From: JAEUIZ01 sp046155605
Lineage (GTDB): Bacteria > Planctomycetota > Phycisphaerae > Phycisphaerales > UBA1924
DNA: 45,152 bases
Assembly (NCBI GenBank): GCA_046155605.1
Contig: JBJXFQ010000009.1
Coordinates: 1-45,152 of the forward strand
Direction of reading: 5' to 3'
Part shown: positions 30,001-37,405 of the stretch, piece after piece
Position numbering within the stretch: position 1 is the first letter of the stretch
Layout: every line of letters begins with the position of its first letter
The notes under the pieces: model-generated
What the model was told of the DNA's origin: nothing
The model's input: only the letters and a program-made list of their open reading frames with translations
Databases searched by the model: none
Translations under genes and position numbers: made by a program

Positions 30001-30574
30001 TGGCGTTTGCCGGGACGTTCGCGTGCCCGTAGCACGCCATGCCCGTAACCACGGCTCCGAATAGTCCGGCGGAGGTCAGCGCGGTTCCTGTTCCGTCGAC
30101 GTTCGCGACGGTGAATGCCGGAGTCGGCTGCGGCATGAGGCACGAAAGCCATGCCGTTCCGTTGAAGAAGATGGGCGGCGCCGCCCCGCCCTCCTGCTGG
30201 CATACGAGTTGGCCGTTGATGTTGGCGTGTGACCAGCGGTTCGAGTTGGGCGACACCGGGAGAACCTGTTCGACCGGCGCCGACAGCTCCGTGATCTCGT
30301 AAATCTTGGTGCCCGCGGCGGCGAACATCCTGTTCCCGCTGGCGCTGTAGTACTTCATCAGCGAGTGCGGGGGTGCCGTCAGGGGGTAGTCGGAAACGGC
30401 GCGATAGCCGAGCCGACACCCGAGGCCGCGGTAGGGGTCGTCGAAGGTCACGTTGTCGCCACGGCGAAGGTGGCGAACAGCAACCCCCTTGTCCGTCTGC
30501 CCGCCGATGATGCCGCCCGAGTAGTCGAGAACCCGGTGCGTCGGGCCTGGGCGATTGGAGAGTCCGGAACTCAC
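27017..30574 (-). CDS. Large tail-hub (tail nozzle) protein, 1185 residues
   Basis: GTG 30574 overlaps the TGA of the adaptor gene (GTGA); 36 further upstream codons are open but lie within that gene. The first 600 residues resemble P22 gp10/T7 gp12-type nozzle proteins: YSGGIIGGQTDKGVAVRHLR, SASGNRMFAAAGTKIYEITE, FFNGTAW, GCFNFHPNDVQPVRSDDGDS, and QSVNHLVGYDRNSFQLLPTY. Residues about 640-1050 form a beta-rich insertion of propeller-like repeats (DGSGGFYLVAQFSGADRRLY, PDGAGGAIVIFAGGIENGTA), unusual for the family. Assembles at the distal end of the short tail. Confidence 0.75.
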   Translation of the reverse strand: MSSGLSNRPGPTHRVLDYSGGIIGGQTDKGVAVRHLRRGDNVTFDDPYRGLGCRLGYRAVSDYPLTAPPHSLMKYYSASGNRMFAAAGTKIYEITELSAPVEQVLPVSPNSNRWSHANINGQLVCQQEGGAAPPIFFNGTAWLSCLMPQPTPAFTVANVDGTGTALTSAGLFGAVVTGMACYGHANVPANATVTKINNNSLTLSVALSAPISAQTLTFSQRPTFAADGAGGSVDAGDHFYRVRWLFRNGTSIASIASAVKTVAGPNNTVNLIVPRRADRSDYLGFQIERTKVGFPNVWFFVGTVLSTSTSTYADPASDASLGTRIDSEPGPYGQMPTLSAKYFDGIAAYREILFGWIGTNLYWSRDVGDAAAPGAGCFNFHPNDVQPVRSDDGDSIIQCLEHGDSLAIGKGQSVNHLVGYDRNSFQLLPTYKGVGFASTRGAAAHGSALYWYGGRGRIYRMAGGQVMQIGKRQVGHYLSEMDFARDGQTVMRNYLGERLLFAYGIPSDDVNEHVIAMRLDDGRWEHYADMRIADMLVQNRRDDFAGATAIFADTKLVDTQEQSVFATYPSYVAWLDDNLGPDQVRVQKFNSSGVEQWTAGGVLVSSSPNASSITPHPFIIPLSATLTALVYSIQQGGVDRVPFVQFFNASGAPLLSGQGVQIPLVSPGGLSKVVACRASATSVWVGWNSVNSYIERITSSGVREMTPTDAQGRNISPSIIGGFEHIFDDGSGGFYLVAQFSGADRRLYRFDSTGTVLSGWPELVLDQSGGPDGARRCTRIATSGDALSIHNTSGLSIQLKRTTPAGVSTIPGPNVLAGWSATWSEPSFSLVADNENGAYFAFQDQSNTSKRTYVMRFRADGTAAWGAPVVVHTATQNPNAFSPVTTLLPDGAGGAIVIFAGGIENGTARTVLYAQRISIEGVPVWPAVVQVCDLTNPTTATQQDYYKNGWAVPDGSGGCLVALPEQTPGTIYKLQRINGSGNRLFGATGKVVATMTSGLVDDAVVVALQEAFDAGLPTGAKAGYHLWSAFDGFRDEAARTGVGGRPRQWYMETPAYDDGTPDVVKQFDELRVLVTKGNVTFSANISTADGTSSGVQLAAAVGDSTWGNVNTPDIASTLYWGPATGANPAKQHNWGGAKESDVTTGLPEGTIGKRYALTLSAEVDDELVVAGHAVDYRHHADRGIG

Positions 30575-31281
30575 GAGTGCGCCGATAATCCGCCGCTGCG
30601 CTGCGACGGGCGGAGTTGGCGGCGCCGGACATTGGATCGGCGCTCGATCTTGGGTGCGATCTGCTCCATGTCGTTTTCCCACATCTGGATCTCGCGCGTG
30701 TACTGGAAAACGCGCTCCTTCGTCACCTTCGCGCGAATGACCATGAGATCGACCAGCAGCGTCCGGTACATTCCCGGCATCTCCATCACGGGCTCAGCAG
30801 TGAGGCTCACCACGCGGCGCTGCAGCCGGTAGTAGCGCATCCTGAGCCCACCCACGACGGTAGTCGTTGGAACCGGGGTGATCTGGATTCCGTTCGCCCG
30901 CGCCCAAAACTCGAAGCGCCCGTCTCCGGTCGGGTATTGGCCGCTCGTCCTGAAGTTGAACTCGTCGGTGAAAAGCTCGCCGGCCTCAGTCCACGTCAGC
31001 GGGTCGGATGGAGTCTCGTTGTAGTCGACCTGGAGAAGCTGCGTCAGAATGCCGGGGCTGGTTGGGTCGTCGGGGTTGTCGTTGTCGGGGTACAGGTATG
31101 TGTCCTCGTTCTGCTGCAACGAGGCCGTCGCCTGCTGTTCGATGATCCCCCACTCCCGCGTCATCTTTTCGGCACACTGGTTGTAGATCGTGATCCAGTC
31201 GGTGCGCGAAACAAGCGTGAATCGCGGGTCGCCCATTCTGGCCGCCGCCTCGTCAATGACATCGCTGACCTGGATTGACAC
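30571..31281 (-). CDS. Tail adaptor protein, 236 residues
   Basis: GTG 31281 has GGGGGCG just upstream and follows the preceding stop by eight bases. Helical N terminus (VSDVIDEAAARMGDPRFTLV then SRTDWITIYNQCAEKM) and a C-terminal helical hairpin (YRTLLVDLMVIRAKVTKERV then FQYTREIQMWENDMEQ) match the P22 gp4/T7 gp11 head-to-tail adaptor type. Sits directly before the nozzle gene, as in other podoviruses. Confidence 0.7.
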   Translation of the reverse strand: MSIQVSDVIDEAAARMGDPRFTLVSRTDWITIYNQCAEKMTREWGIIEQQATASLQQNEDTYLYPDNDNPDDPTSPGILTQLLQVDYNETPSDPLTWTEAGELFTDEFNFRTSGQYPTGDGRFEFWARANGIQITPVPTTTVVGGLRMRYYRLQRRVVSLTAEPVMEMPGMYRTLLVDLMVIRAKVTKERVFQYTREIQMWENDMEQIAPKIERRSNVRRRQLRPSQRSGGLSAHS

Positions 31282-31289
31282 GCCGCCCC

Positions 31290-33149
31290 CTAGACCGAAG
31301 TGTACCCCGGAGCCACTGGAATCCTCGCGATGTAGTCCGGGCTCTGCCGGCGCCAGTCCGCCACGTATCCCGTTTCCACCCACGGCCACGGACGATCGTA
31401 CCCGAGCGCGCCGGGGTCGTATCGCCCAGCGTACAGCCTACCGTCGCGGATCGCAGGAGTTCCCATGTAGAGCTGCGAATCGACGCCGCGATACCATGCG
31501 TCGCCGAGGCTGGTTGTGTCGTAGTACCAATCGTACAGGACCGACCCCGAGCCCTCGTTGATCGGATACACCATGTCTGCCCACGACACGTTCGCCATCT
31601 CGCATGCGCAGCGCGTGATCCCGTCAATCCCGTTGTAGAGCATGATGCGCCCGACCGCGCCGGAGTTCGTTTCGAGGTCGGCACCGTTCCGCGGGATAAA
31701 CCCGCCGACTCCGCGATAGGAGCCAGATGCAATCGTTCCGCCGTCGTAGGAGAGCGTGAAAATCTCGGTCGCCAGCGGCGAGGGGATGCCCTCAACGCCA
31801 GCGGTCAGGGCGAAGGAGTGCCAGTTTCCATCAGCGCGGACGGTGCCGATCGGGGTCGTGATGTCTACCGACAGGCCGGAGCCGAGGATGATTTCGCCTC
31901 CCTGCCCAACTCCATTTCCGGCGACGATCATGCGAACAACCAGGCGCCCGCTCGGTGTCACGCCCATCGACAGCACTTCCCGCCCTTGATAGCTGAACTC
32001 GTGGAAGGACGCGAGGAAATGCACCTCGTCGATGTTGCTGCGCCGTTGCGGCATGGAGAGCATGCGAAACGATCCCGCGAACACCGGGGCGTCCAGCGTC
32101 GTGTTGAAGCCGGTCATGTTGTCGAGCACCGTCTGAACCGCAGCGAAGTAGGGTAGGTCGGAAAACCGGAGCGCCTTCGAGGTGCTTGCCGAGTAGGCGG
32201 CCTGCCCGCGGACGATCGGTGCGTACATGGTCGGGACTGGACGAGGAACGGCGCTCAAGCCGGGTGGTATCGGCGGCACGACCTCGAATCCGCTGGCCTG
32301 GACAGTAGAGGCTTTGGACATGTCGGGAACGCCCATCTGCGCGCGAGAGTCGGCGACCCCGGATCTCGCTCCGGCGAACGGATTCACGGTGATGCTTGGC
32401 GCCACCGAGGCCGAAACATCGCTCGGCGTCGCGAACAAGAAGGCGCTGTCGATCGCGTATGCCTTTGATCGTCCCGGACTGTTGGCGGTGGCGGTGATTG
32501 CCGGAGCATCCAGCGAGCAGGTCTTGTCCGTGGTCAATTTGAGGGTGACCAGCACCGCGCCGAATGGAGCCGATACGTCTCCGGTGCGCGTCGCTGAGTA
32601 AGCGCCGGTTGCCGACACCACCCGGTAGCCCTCGACAATGGTAGCCGTGCTCGCGGTCGAAACCTTCTGCCCCTCGGTGAACGAGCCCGACCATGACCCT
32701 CCGAGCGAGGACAGCAACTTCGCGGCGAATCCGATCAGAACCTCATTCGCCTGCGATGTAGTCGCCGCCGCCCCCGTGACTGCCTGCCCCGCCACACCCG
32801 AGCCCGTCTTGAGCTTGTCCTGTGGCGACAACGCAGTGCCCTGCCACGCCGTCGCGAAGGCGGATGCGTTGACCCCGCCACTGAAAACGATGCTGATGCC
32901 GGAACCATTGGGGGTGATGTTGTACCCGGCATACACCTCGAGCGCGTAGCCGCTGATACCGATCGCCGCTCCGCCAATGGCCGAAAGCACCTGCCCGCCG
33001 GCTTCTACCGTGTCCAGAAACTCGGAGGAGGCGTCGTAGACGACACCAACGATGACGGAGCAGTTCTGCGTCGGAGTCGACCCGAACGACAGCGTGCTGG
33101 CCGGGGCGGAGATGGCCCCGGTACCGAGTTCGGTGCGAACGCCGGCCAC
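31290..33149 (-). CDS. Structural protein with LamG/concanavalin-like domain, 619 residues
   Basis: GTG 33149 follows GGGGCGACA. Residues about 1-250 are beta-rich and Ser/Thr/Gly-rich, with repeats of GTGAISAPASTLSFG type phage appendage modules. Residues about 400-580 (GFNTTLDAPVFAGSFRMLSM, GNWHSFALTAGVEGIPSPLA, GAVGRIMLYNGIDG, MANVSWADMVYPINEGSGSV) match a LamG/ConA-like sandwich. Probably a carbohydrate-binding decoration or appendage. Placed between capsid and tail genes. Confidence 0.65.
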   Translation of the reverse strand: MAGVRTELGTGAISAPASTLSFGSTPTQNCSVIVGVVYDASSEFLDTVEAGGQVLSAIGGAAIGISGYALEVYAGYNITPNGSGISIVFSGGVNASAFATAWQGTALSPQDKLKTGSGVAGQAVTGAAATTSQANEVLIGFAAKLLSSLGGSWSGSFTEGQKVSTASTATIVEGYRVVSATGAYSATRTGDVSAPFGAVLVTLKLTTDKTCSLDAPAITATANSPGRSKAYAIDSAFLFATPSDVSASVAPSITVNPFAGARSGVADSRAQMGVPDMSKASTVQASGFEVVPPIPPGLSAVPRPVPTMYAPIVRGQAAYSASTSKALRFSDLPYFAAVQTVLDNMTGFNTTLDAPVFAGSFRMLSMPQRRSNIDEVHFLASFHEFSYQGREVLSMGVTPSGRLVVRMIVAGNGVGQGGEIILGSGLSVDITTPIGTVRADGNWHSFALTAGVEGIPSPLATEIFTLSYDGGTIASGSYRGVGGFIPRNGADLETNSGAVGRIMLYNGIDGITRCACEMANVSWADMVYPINEGSGSVLYDWYYDTTSLGDAWYRGVDSQLYMGTPAIRDGRLYAGRYDPGALGYDRPWPWVETGYVADWRRQSPDYIARIPVAPGYTSV

Positions 33150-33157
33150 TGTCGCCC

Positions 33158-33598
33158 CTAGCTCAGAACCGCTAGCCCGTTGGCGTGAATCGAGATCGTC
33201 ACCGCCGAGCCGTCGAGCGTCACCGTCGATCCGCCATTGAGGTCGTACTGACCAACCACCACCGAAGCGGCATCGTTCGTGATCGGGATGTAGACCACCG
33301 CCTTCGTGCATGCAACGCCGGCCGGAACGCCGAGCGAGGCAACAACCAAGTCGTCGCAGTCGATCAACGCCCTATCGAGCGCGTCGTCCTCGGTGATGGT
33401 CACGTTCGCGAGCGACAGCCGGCCCGCAAACCCGTTCGTGTACCCCGTGGTGGTGGCAATCTCCGTCCCGTCCACGTCGGCCACAAAGTTCGCGTCGGCG
33501 CTGATAGTGCCGCCGTTGTAGATCGCCACCTTGAGCGTCGTGCCGATCCCGAGCGTGAGCAGTCTGGCGAGCGTCTTGTTTGTGAGTTTGGCGCTCAC
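33158..33598 (-). CDS. Structural protein, 146 residues
   Basis: GTG 33598 follows GAGGAGTCCCT and overlaps the upstream TGA. The product is a single beta-rich domain (TLGIGTTLKVAIYNGGTISA, SLANVTITEDDALDRALIDC) like small phage head-decoration or appendage-linker proteins. No precise family. Part of a run of beta-rich virion genes. Confidence 0.65.
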   Translation of the reverse strand: MSAKLTNKTLARLLTLGIGTTLKVAIYNGGTISADANFVADVDGTEIATTTGYTNGFAGRLSLANVTITEDDALDRALIDCDDLVVASLGVPAGVACTKAVVYIPITNDAASVVVGQYDLNGGSTVTLDGSAVTISIHANGLAVLS

Positions 33599-34473
33599 AG
33601 GGACTCCTCACCGAAATCGAGGGACATGGGCCTCGCGTGGTGATCCTCCGCAGACCTGTAGATCGGCCACGCATCGACAGCGACCGACGTGACGGCGCCG
33701 GACGCGCCGACCGCAAGATCGGCCTCGTCGAGCAACATCCCCTCGATTCCGCCCACCCTCGCGGCGGTGGCGCTTGCCGCCGTTGGCTGGTGTATCGACA
33801 CGAACATGGCTCCGTTCGGCCAAGTGTAGTTCATCTGCAGGCTTGAGCTGCTGTGAGCGAACACGCCACCGATCGCAGTCTGCGCGATGAGCCCCCCAAG
33901 GTCGTGCAGCGTGATCGTGTATGCGGATGTCGTACCAGTACCCGTGCCCCCGGACATCCTAACAAGAACCCCGGTGGCGCCACGAAGCCGGCGTATCGTA
34001 CCCATGATCGCCGTTCCTGCTCCTGGGACATCCACGCGGTCGCCGAATGAAAGCGTGGCGCCGGTAAAATGGGATGCCACCGGATTCCTGAGCGTGATCT
34101 GCGTTAGGCTGTCGATCGAATGGATGTAGTTCCCGGACCCAACTCCTCCGCCCGTGACCAGATCCCCCGGAACCATCTGCGCGAAGCTGTTGCTGGTCGT
34201 GACGATCCGAGACTGCGGCGCCGACGCCGCGCAATTGGCGACCGTGAGCAGCGTCCCCTGCCCACCGAATGTCACCGTCCCATCGGTGATCGGCGAGCTA
34301 AGGTTTGCACTCAGCGTCACCTGTGTCTGCGACTGCTTCGATAGGACCGTGGTGGCGGCCGGGATACCGGCTCCGGCTACGACAAGCCCCACCACCACAT
34401 GACGGAAGCCATTCGGGGTGTTGGTGGTGATGATTGCCTGCGCTCCGGCGCCGTTGACGAGAGCGACGGCCAT
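33595..34473 (-). CDS. Structural beta-rich protein, 292 residues
   Basis: ATG 34473 lies downstream of AAAGGG; the frame is open to 34509 with an unlikely further start. The product alternates short strands with GxG turns (GVGSGNYIHSIDSLTQITLR, GTIRRLRGATGVLVRMSGGT) and has an N-terminal pair of similar segments (AVALVNGAGAQAIITTNTPN and LLTVANCAASAPQSRIVTTS), suggesting duplicated carbohydrate-binding or fibre domains. Virion component by position. Confidence 0.65.
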   Translation of the reverse strand: MAVALVNGAGAQAIITTNTPNGFRHVVVGLVVAGAGIPAATTVLSKQSQTQVTLSANLSSPITDGTVTFGGQGTLLTVANCAASAPQSRIVTTSNSFAQMVPGDLVTGGGVGSGNYIHSIDSLTQITLRNPVASHFTGATLSFGDRVDVPGAGTAIMGTIRRLRGATGVLVRMSGGTGTGTTSAYTITLHDLGGLIAQTAIGGVFAHSSSSLQMNYTWPNGAMFVSIHQPTAASATAARVGGIEGMLLDEADLAVGASGAVTSVAVDAWPIYRSAEDHHARPMSLDFGEESL

Positions 34474-34543
34474 GCCAGCACTTACCCTTTGACGCGCGCC
34501 CAAGTACATTCACCGCCCCCCACTTTTTGTGTGCCGAGTGTTT

Positions 34544-34575
34544 GGATCGGGCGAGCCCGAAGGCCCGCCCGATCC
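34544..34575 (-). terminator. Very stable UUCG hairpin between decoration and structural genes
   Basis: GGATCGGGCG GGCC TTCG GGCT CGCCCGATCC: a 14-bp stem (one G-U pair) closed by a C(UUCG)G tetraloop. It lies 12 bases after the stop of the 166-residue gene. No U-run follows on the minus strand, so it may be an RNA-processing or stability element, or a partial terminator setting the ratio between capsid and tail genes. Confidence 0.65.
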
Positions 34576-34586
34576 TTGCGTGACTA

Positions 34587-35087
34587 CTACGCCGGCGCCA
34601 CGAGCACGCCGGCGATGTTGACGCCGCCAATGCTCGCATTGGCCTTGATGCAAATGCCGAGCGTCTGCGTCGGCGCCCCGGTGGCAGCCGCCGCGGTTCC
34701 GACCTGCCCCGCCGCCCCGTTCAGGGCGTTGAGGACGCGGCCAAGAACAGCCGTTCCGGTAGTACGAACAGGCACCGAGCATCCGGCGCCAGCGATGAGC
34801 CCCTTCCTGCCTGCGTTGATGTTCTCGAGCGCCACGCCGATGAGCCCGACGCTTGCGGTGCTGGCAACACGGGCGAAGTACTGCTCCTCGTTGTCTCCGG
34901 CAGCCGTCGGCGAGTTGATGACCGTAGACGCGCTTGCGATGACGGGCTCGGCGGCGAGCGTAGCCGCAGAAGCCTCTGCGCTGATTGCGTCGACCGGGTT
35001 GGGAACCTTGTGACCGCCCACGTAGACAACCGTCCCGGTGGGGCCGGTAATCTTGAGCTGGTAGACCGCGTTGATGACCTGGCTCAC
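34587..35087 (-). CDS. Head decoration or minor capsid protein, 166 residues
   Basis: GTG 35087 has AAAGGAG at five bases, a strong site. The product is Ala/Val/Gly-rich and beta-leaning (QLKITGPTGTVVYVGGHKVP, GLIGVALENINAGRKGLIAG). It lies directly downstream of the major capsid gene, the usual place of a decoration protein, and is followed by the UUCG hairpin. No family name recognised. Confidence 0.65.
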   Translation of the reverse strand: MSQVINAVYQLKITGPTGTVVYVGGHKVPNPVDAISAEASAATLAAEPVIASASTVINSPTAAGDNEEQYFARVASTASVGLIGVALENINAGRKGLIAGAGCSVPVRTTGTAVLGRVLNALNGAAGQVGTAAAATGAPTQTLGICIKANASIGGVNIAGVLVAPA

Positions 35088-35116
35088 GTTTCTCCTTTCG
35101 GCTTTGCCCGGCCGGG

Positions 35117-36172
35117 CTAGCTGGTGAGGGTCGCGTCGACGTTGGTGAGAACGCCCTGACAGCGACGTTCGCTGCAGACGAGTTCACCGGAGAAGTCAAT
35201 GTAGCCGGTGCGAGCACGCTGGTCGTTCGGCGTGTACCACCCGTCGAACGACATGTTGCGCGCGTCGTGAATGCAGAGGTTGATCGCCGGCTCGTGAAGG
35301 AAGTAGACCTTCTCGATGTTGCTTGCGGAGTGCGGGGCGCGCTCGTCCACGACCCATGGGGCCGTCTTGTACATGACGTTATCGAACCCGGCCCGCGCCA
35401 GATCCGCGTCCTGCTGCATGTACCGCTGACCGCCCGACATGGTGGCCGTGCCTGCCCCGCCCGGCCCTGCAAGCGCGGCGTGATAGTCCTCCTGCGCCCC
35501 CGTGTTCGACACGATGATCGTCGGAGACTTGCCGCTCGCGCGACGGATCTTCGACCACATGCGACCGATCGGACCGAAACCGCGCGGCCCAGCGAACGTG
35601 CTGTTCGCCCCGGTGATGTAGGCGGTGGTATCGGCCTGGTTGCGCCACCAGGAATTGACGGTGCTCGAGACGGTGATGCCGCCGTAGGTGTGCGAAGTGT
35701 CGGGCGTGTCCTCGCACACGAGGTCCAGCCCGCCGATCACCTTGGGGTCGGTGCCGTCGTTGAACAGAGCCGTGCCGATCGCATCCACGGCGGTCGGGCG
35801 CAGGATGTTCATTTTCGACTCGACCAGCGAGGCGATCTTCTCGGGTCCGCGAACGGAATCCTCCTCGTCGCGCATGACCGTCAGCGCCACCGAGTAGTTC
35901 TTCCGGTAGAACACGGCCGCCGAGATCGTGTTGCGCGGCCGGATGTCCATGCGGTCGAGCCCCGCCCACCACTGCCCGCCACCCCCCTCAACGGAGAATG
36001 AAAGGCCCTGCACGATGGCGCGTCCGCCGCTGTACATCTTGGCCCGCTTCCGCAGGCGGTAGTACAGCGCGTTCTCGAAGAAAATCTGATTGCGAATCAT
36101 CGGCAGGTAGTAGTCCTGAACGATCGTTTCGACCTGTCCGTAGTCGAATGACCTGCTTGCAACAGGAGGCAT
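35117..36172 (-). CDS. Major capsid protein (HK97-fold type), 351 residues
   Basis: ATG 36172 follows GGGGATCACG. The N terminus (IVQDYYLPMIRNQIFFENAL YYRLRKRAK) and the core (FSVEGGGGQWWAGLDRMDIR, AVFYRKNYSVALTVMRDEED, LVESKMNILRPTAVDAIGTA) fit the HK97-type major capsid of podoviruses. It lies between scaffold and decoration genes. Likely the most abundant virion protein. Confidence 0.8.
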   Translation of the reverse strand: MPPVASRSFDYGQVETIVQDYYLPMIRNQIFFENALYYRLRKRAKMYSGGRAIVQGLSFSVEGGGGQWWAGLDRMDIRPRNTISAAVFYRKNYSVALTVMRDEEDSVRGPEKIASLVESKMNILRPTAVDAIGTALFNDGTDPKVIGGLDLVCEDTPDTSHTYGGITVSSTVNSWWRNQADTTAYITGANSTFAGPRGFGPIGRMWSKIRRASGKSPTIIVSNTGAQEDYHAALAGPGGAGTATMSGGQRYMQQDADLARAGFDNVMYKTAPWVVDERAPHSASNIEKVYFLHEPAINLCIHDARNMSFDGWYTPNDQRARTGYIDFSGELVCSERRCQGVLTNVDATLTS

Positions 36173-36192
36173 CGTGATCCCCTATCTGCGAA

Positions 36193-37041
36193 CTATCTGA
36201 GGCTCTGCGAGTAGGCCATGGCTGCCCTTGCCGCATCCTCGATGTTCGCCTTTGCGTCCGTGGGCGGCGACCATTTCGGCGCCGGTCTTGGGCTGCCGTT
36301 GCCACCGCCCGGAATGAGATTCCCGTTCGTCGGAGTCGCGCCGCCACGCGACCCGGGCATGGTCGTGGTGGTGGTCGCCTTCCGTCTTGCTTCCAGTTGA
36401 TCCGATCGAACGAGTCGGCGCGCAGCCTCCTCGTAACTGAGCATCGCCCATGAAGGATCGCCGGCCTTGGACGCGGCCTCTGCCCTATCCGCCCATGCCA
36501 CTTCAATCCTCTCCGCCTCCTCCGGCTTCAGATCGTACCGATCCAGGAAGGCGTTCTTCTGTGTGCTGAACTGCTTCTCCCACGCCACTTGTCGCGCAGA
36601 ATCGTCGGACGCCTTCGCCGCGGCATCGCGCTCGGCGATCTGCCTCTCGAGCTTGATCGACTTCTCGATCGCATCGGCCGTGCCCTTGGCGAGAGCCCGG
36701 ACTTCCGGCGTCTGCTGCTCGTCGTTCTGCATCTCTCGGTAGGCGGCAAGCTGCTGCTCCGAAGCCACTTCCTCGGCAGACTTCTGGACCGGGGCCTCGG
36801 GCACGCGATCGAGGATGCGGTCGATCCCCTCGTTGATCTTCGCCTCGAGGCCGTCCAGTCGCTTTGCCAGCGCCACGATCTCTGCCGGTGTCTTGGGTGG
36901 CTCGGATGCGGGGGCTGCCGTATCGGCGGCAGCCTTTTCGGCAGGATGAGCGGCGGGCTCTGCCGCCGCCGACTCTCCGGCCTCGTGAGCTTCCAGCTCG
37001 ACAATCGCGAGGTCGTCAGTATTGAGGTTCTGATCAGTCAT
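36193..37041 (-). CDS. Scaffolding protein, 282 residues
   Basis: ATG 37041 follows GAGGGGGCC. Acidic, Ala/Glu-rich N terminus (residues 1-55), long helical middle (VALAKRLDGLEAKINEGIDR, KSIKLERQIAERDAAAKASD) and a flexible Thr/Gly/Pro C terminus with RRKATTTTTMPGSRGG. Composition and position just before the major capsid gene are typical of podovirus scaffold proteins, which leave or stay in the prohead. Confidence 0.75.
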   Translation of the reverse strand: MTDQNLNTDDLAIVELEAHEAGESAAAEPAAHPAEKAAADTAAPASEPPKTPAEIVALAKRLDGLEAKINEGIDRILDRVPEAPVQKSAEEVASEQQLAAYREMQNDEQQTPEVRALAKGTADAIEKSIKLERQIAERDAAAKASDDSARQVAWEKQFSTQKNAFLDRYDLKPEEAERIEVAWADRAEAASKAGDPSWAMLSYEEAARRLVRSDQLEARRKATTTTTMPGSRGGATPTNGNLIPGGGNGSPRPAPKWSPPTDAKANIEDAARAAMAYSQSLR

Positions 37042-37042
37042 G

Positions 37043-37393
37043 TCAGTACGGCCCCCTCATTTGGGTTCCTGGCACCGTTCCATACGGCTCGGTTTCCCCG
37101 GCCCCCGGCGTGTAGCCCATCGCGCCGTTCGACGCGAGGGCCTGCTGTGTCGCCTGTGCGGCAGGGTCCATCGCCCCGCCGGCCCCTCCTGCGATGCGCC
37201 CCTCCTGCGAGGTCTTGATTACAAGAAGGAACTCGGTGATCGCCGCCTGCTCGTCACCGTCAAGAATCCCGTCCCGCGTCACGATGGACGCGGCGCGCAT
37301 CAGGAGGTCGCGCAGAGTCTCCGGGCGCGCGTCGGGGCCGGACGGCATCATGGACGCCGGGGATGAGGTCATCGGATCGAGGCTGATGGACAT
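37043..37393 (-). CDS. 116-residue hypothetical protein before scaffold
   Basis: ATG 37393 follows AAGGAGGCATCGCC. A helical segment (TLRDLLMRAASIVTRDGILD, DGDEQAAITEFLLVIKTSQE) is flanked by disordered Met/Ser/Pro- and Gly-rich ends. Perhaps a head-assembly chaperone or small head protein. The stop is one base before the ribosome site of the scaffold gene. Confidence 0.65.
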   Translation of the reverse strand: MSISLDPMTSSPASMMPSGPDARPETLRDLLMRAASIVTRDGILDGDEQAAITEFLLVIKTSQEGRIAGGAGGAMDPAAQATQQALASNGAMGYTPGAGETEPYGTVPGTQMRGPY

Positions 37394-37405
37394 GGCGATG
37401 CCTCC

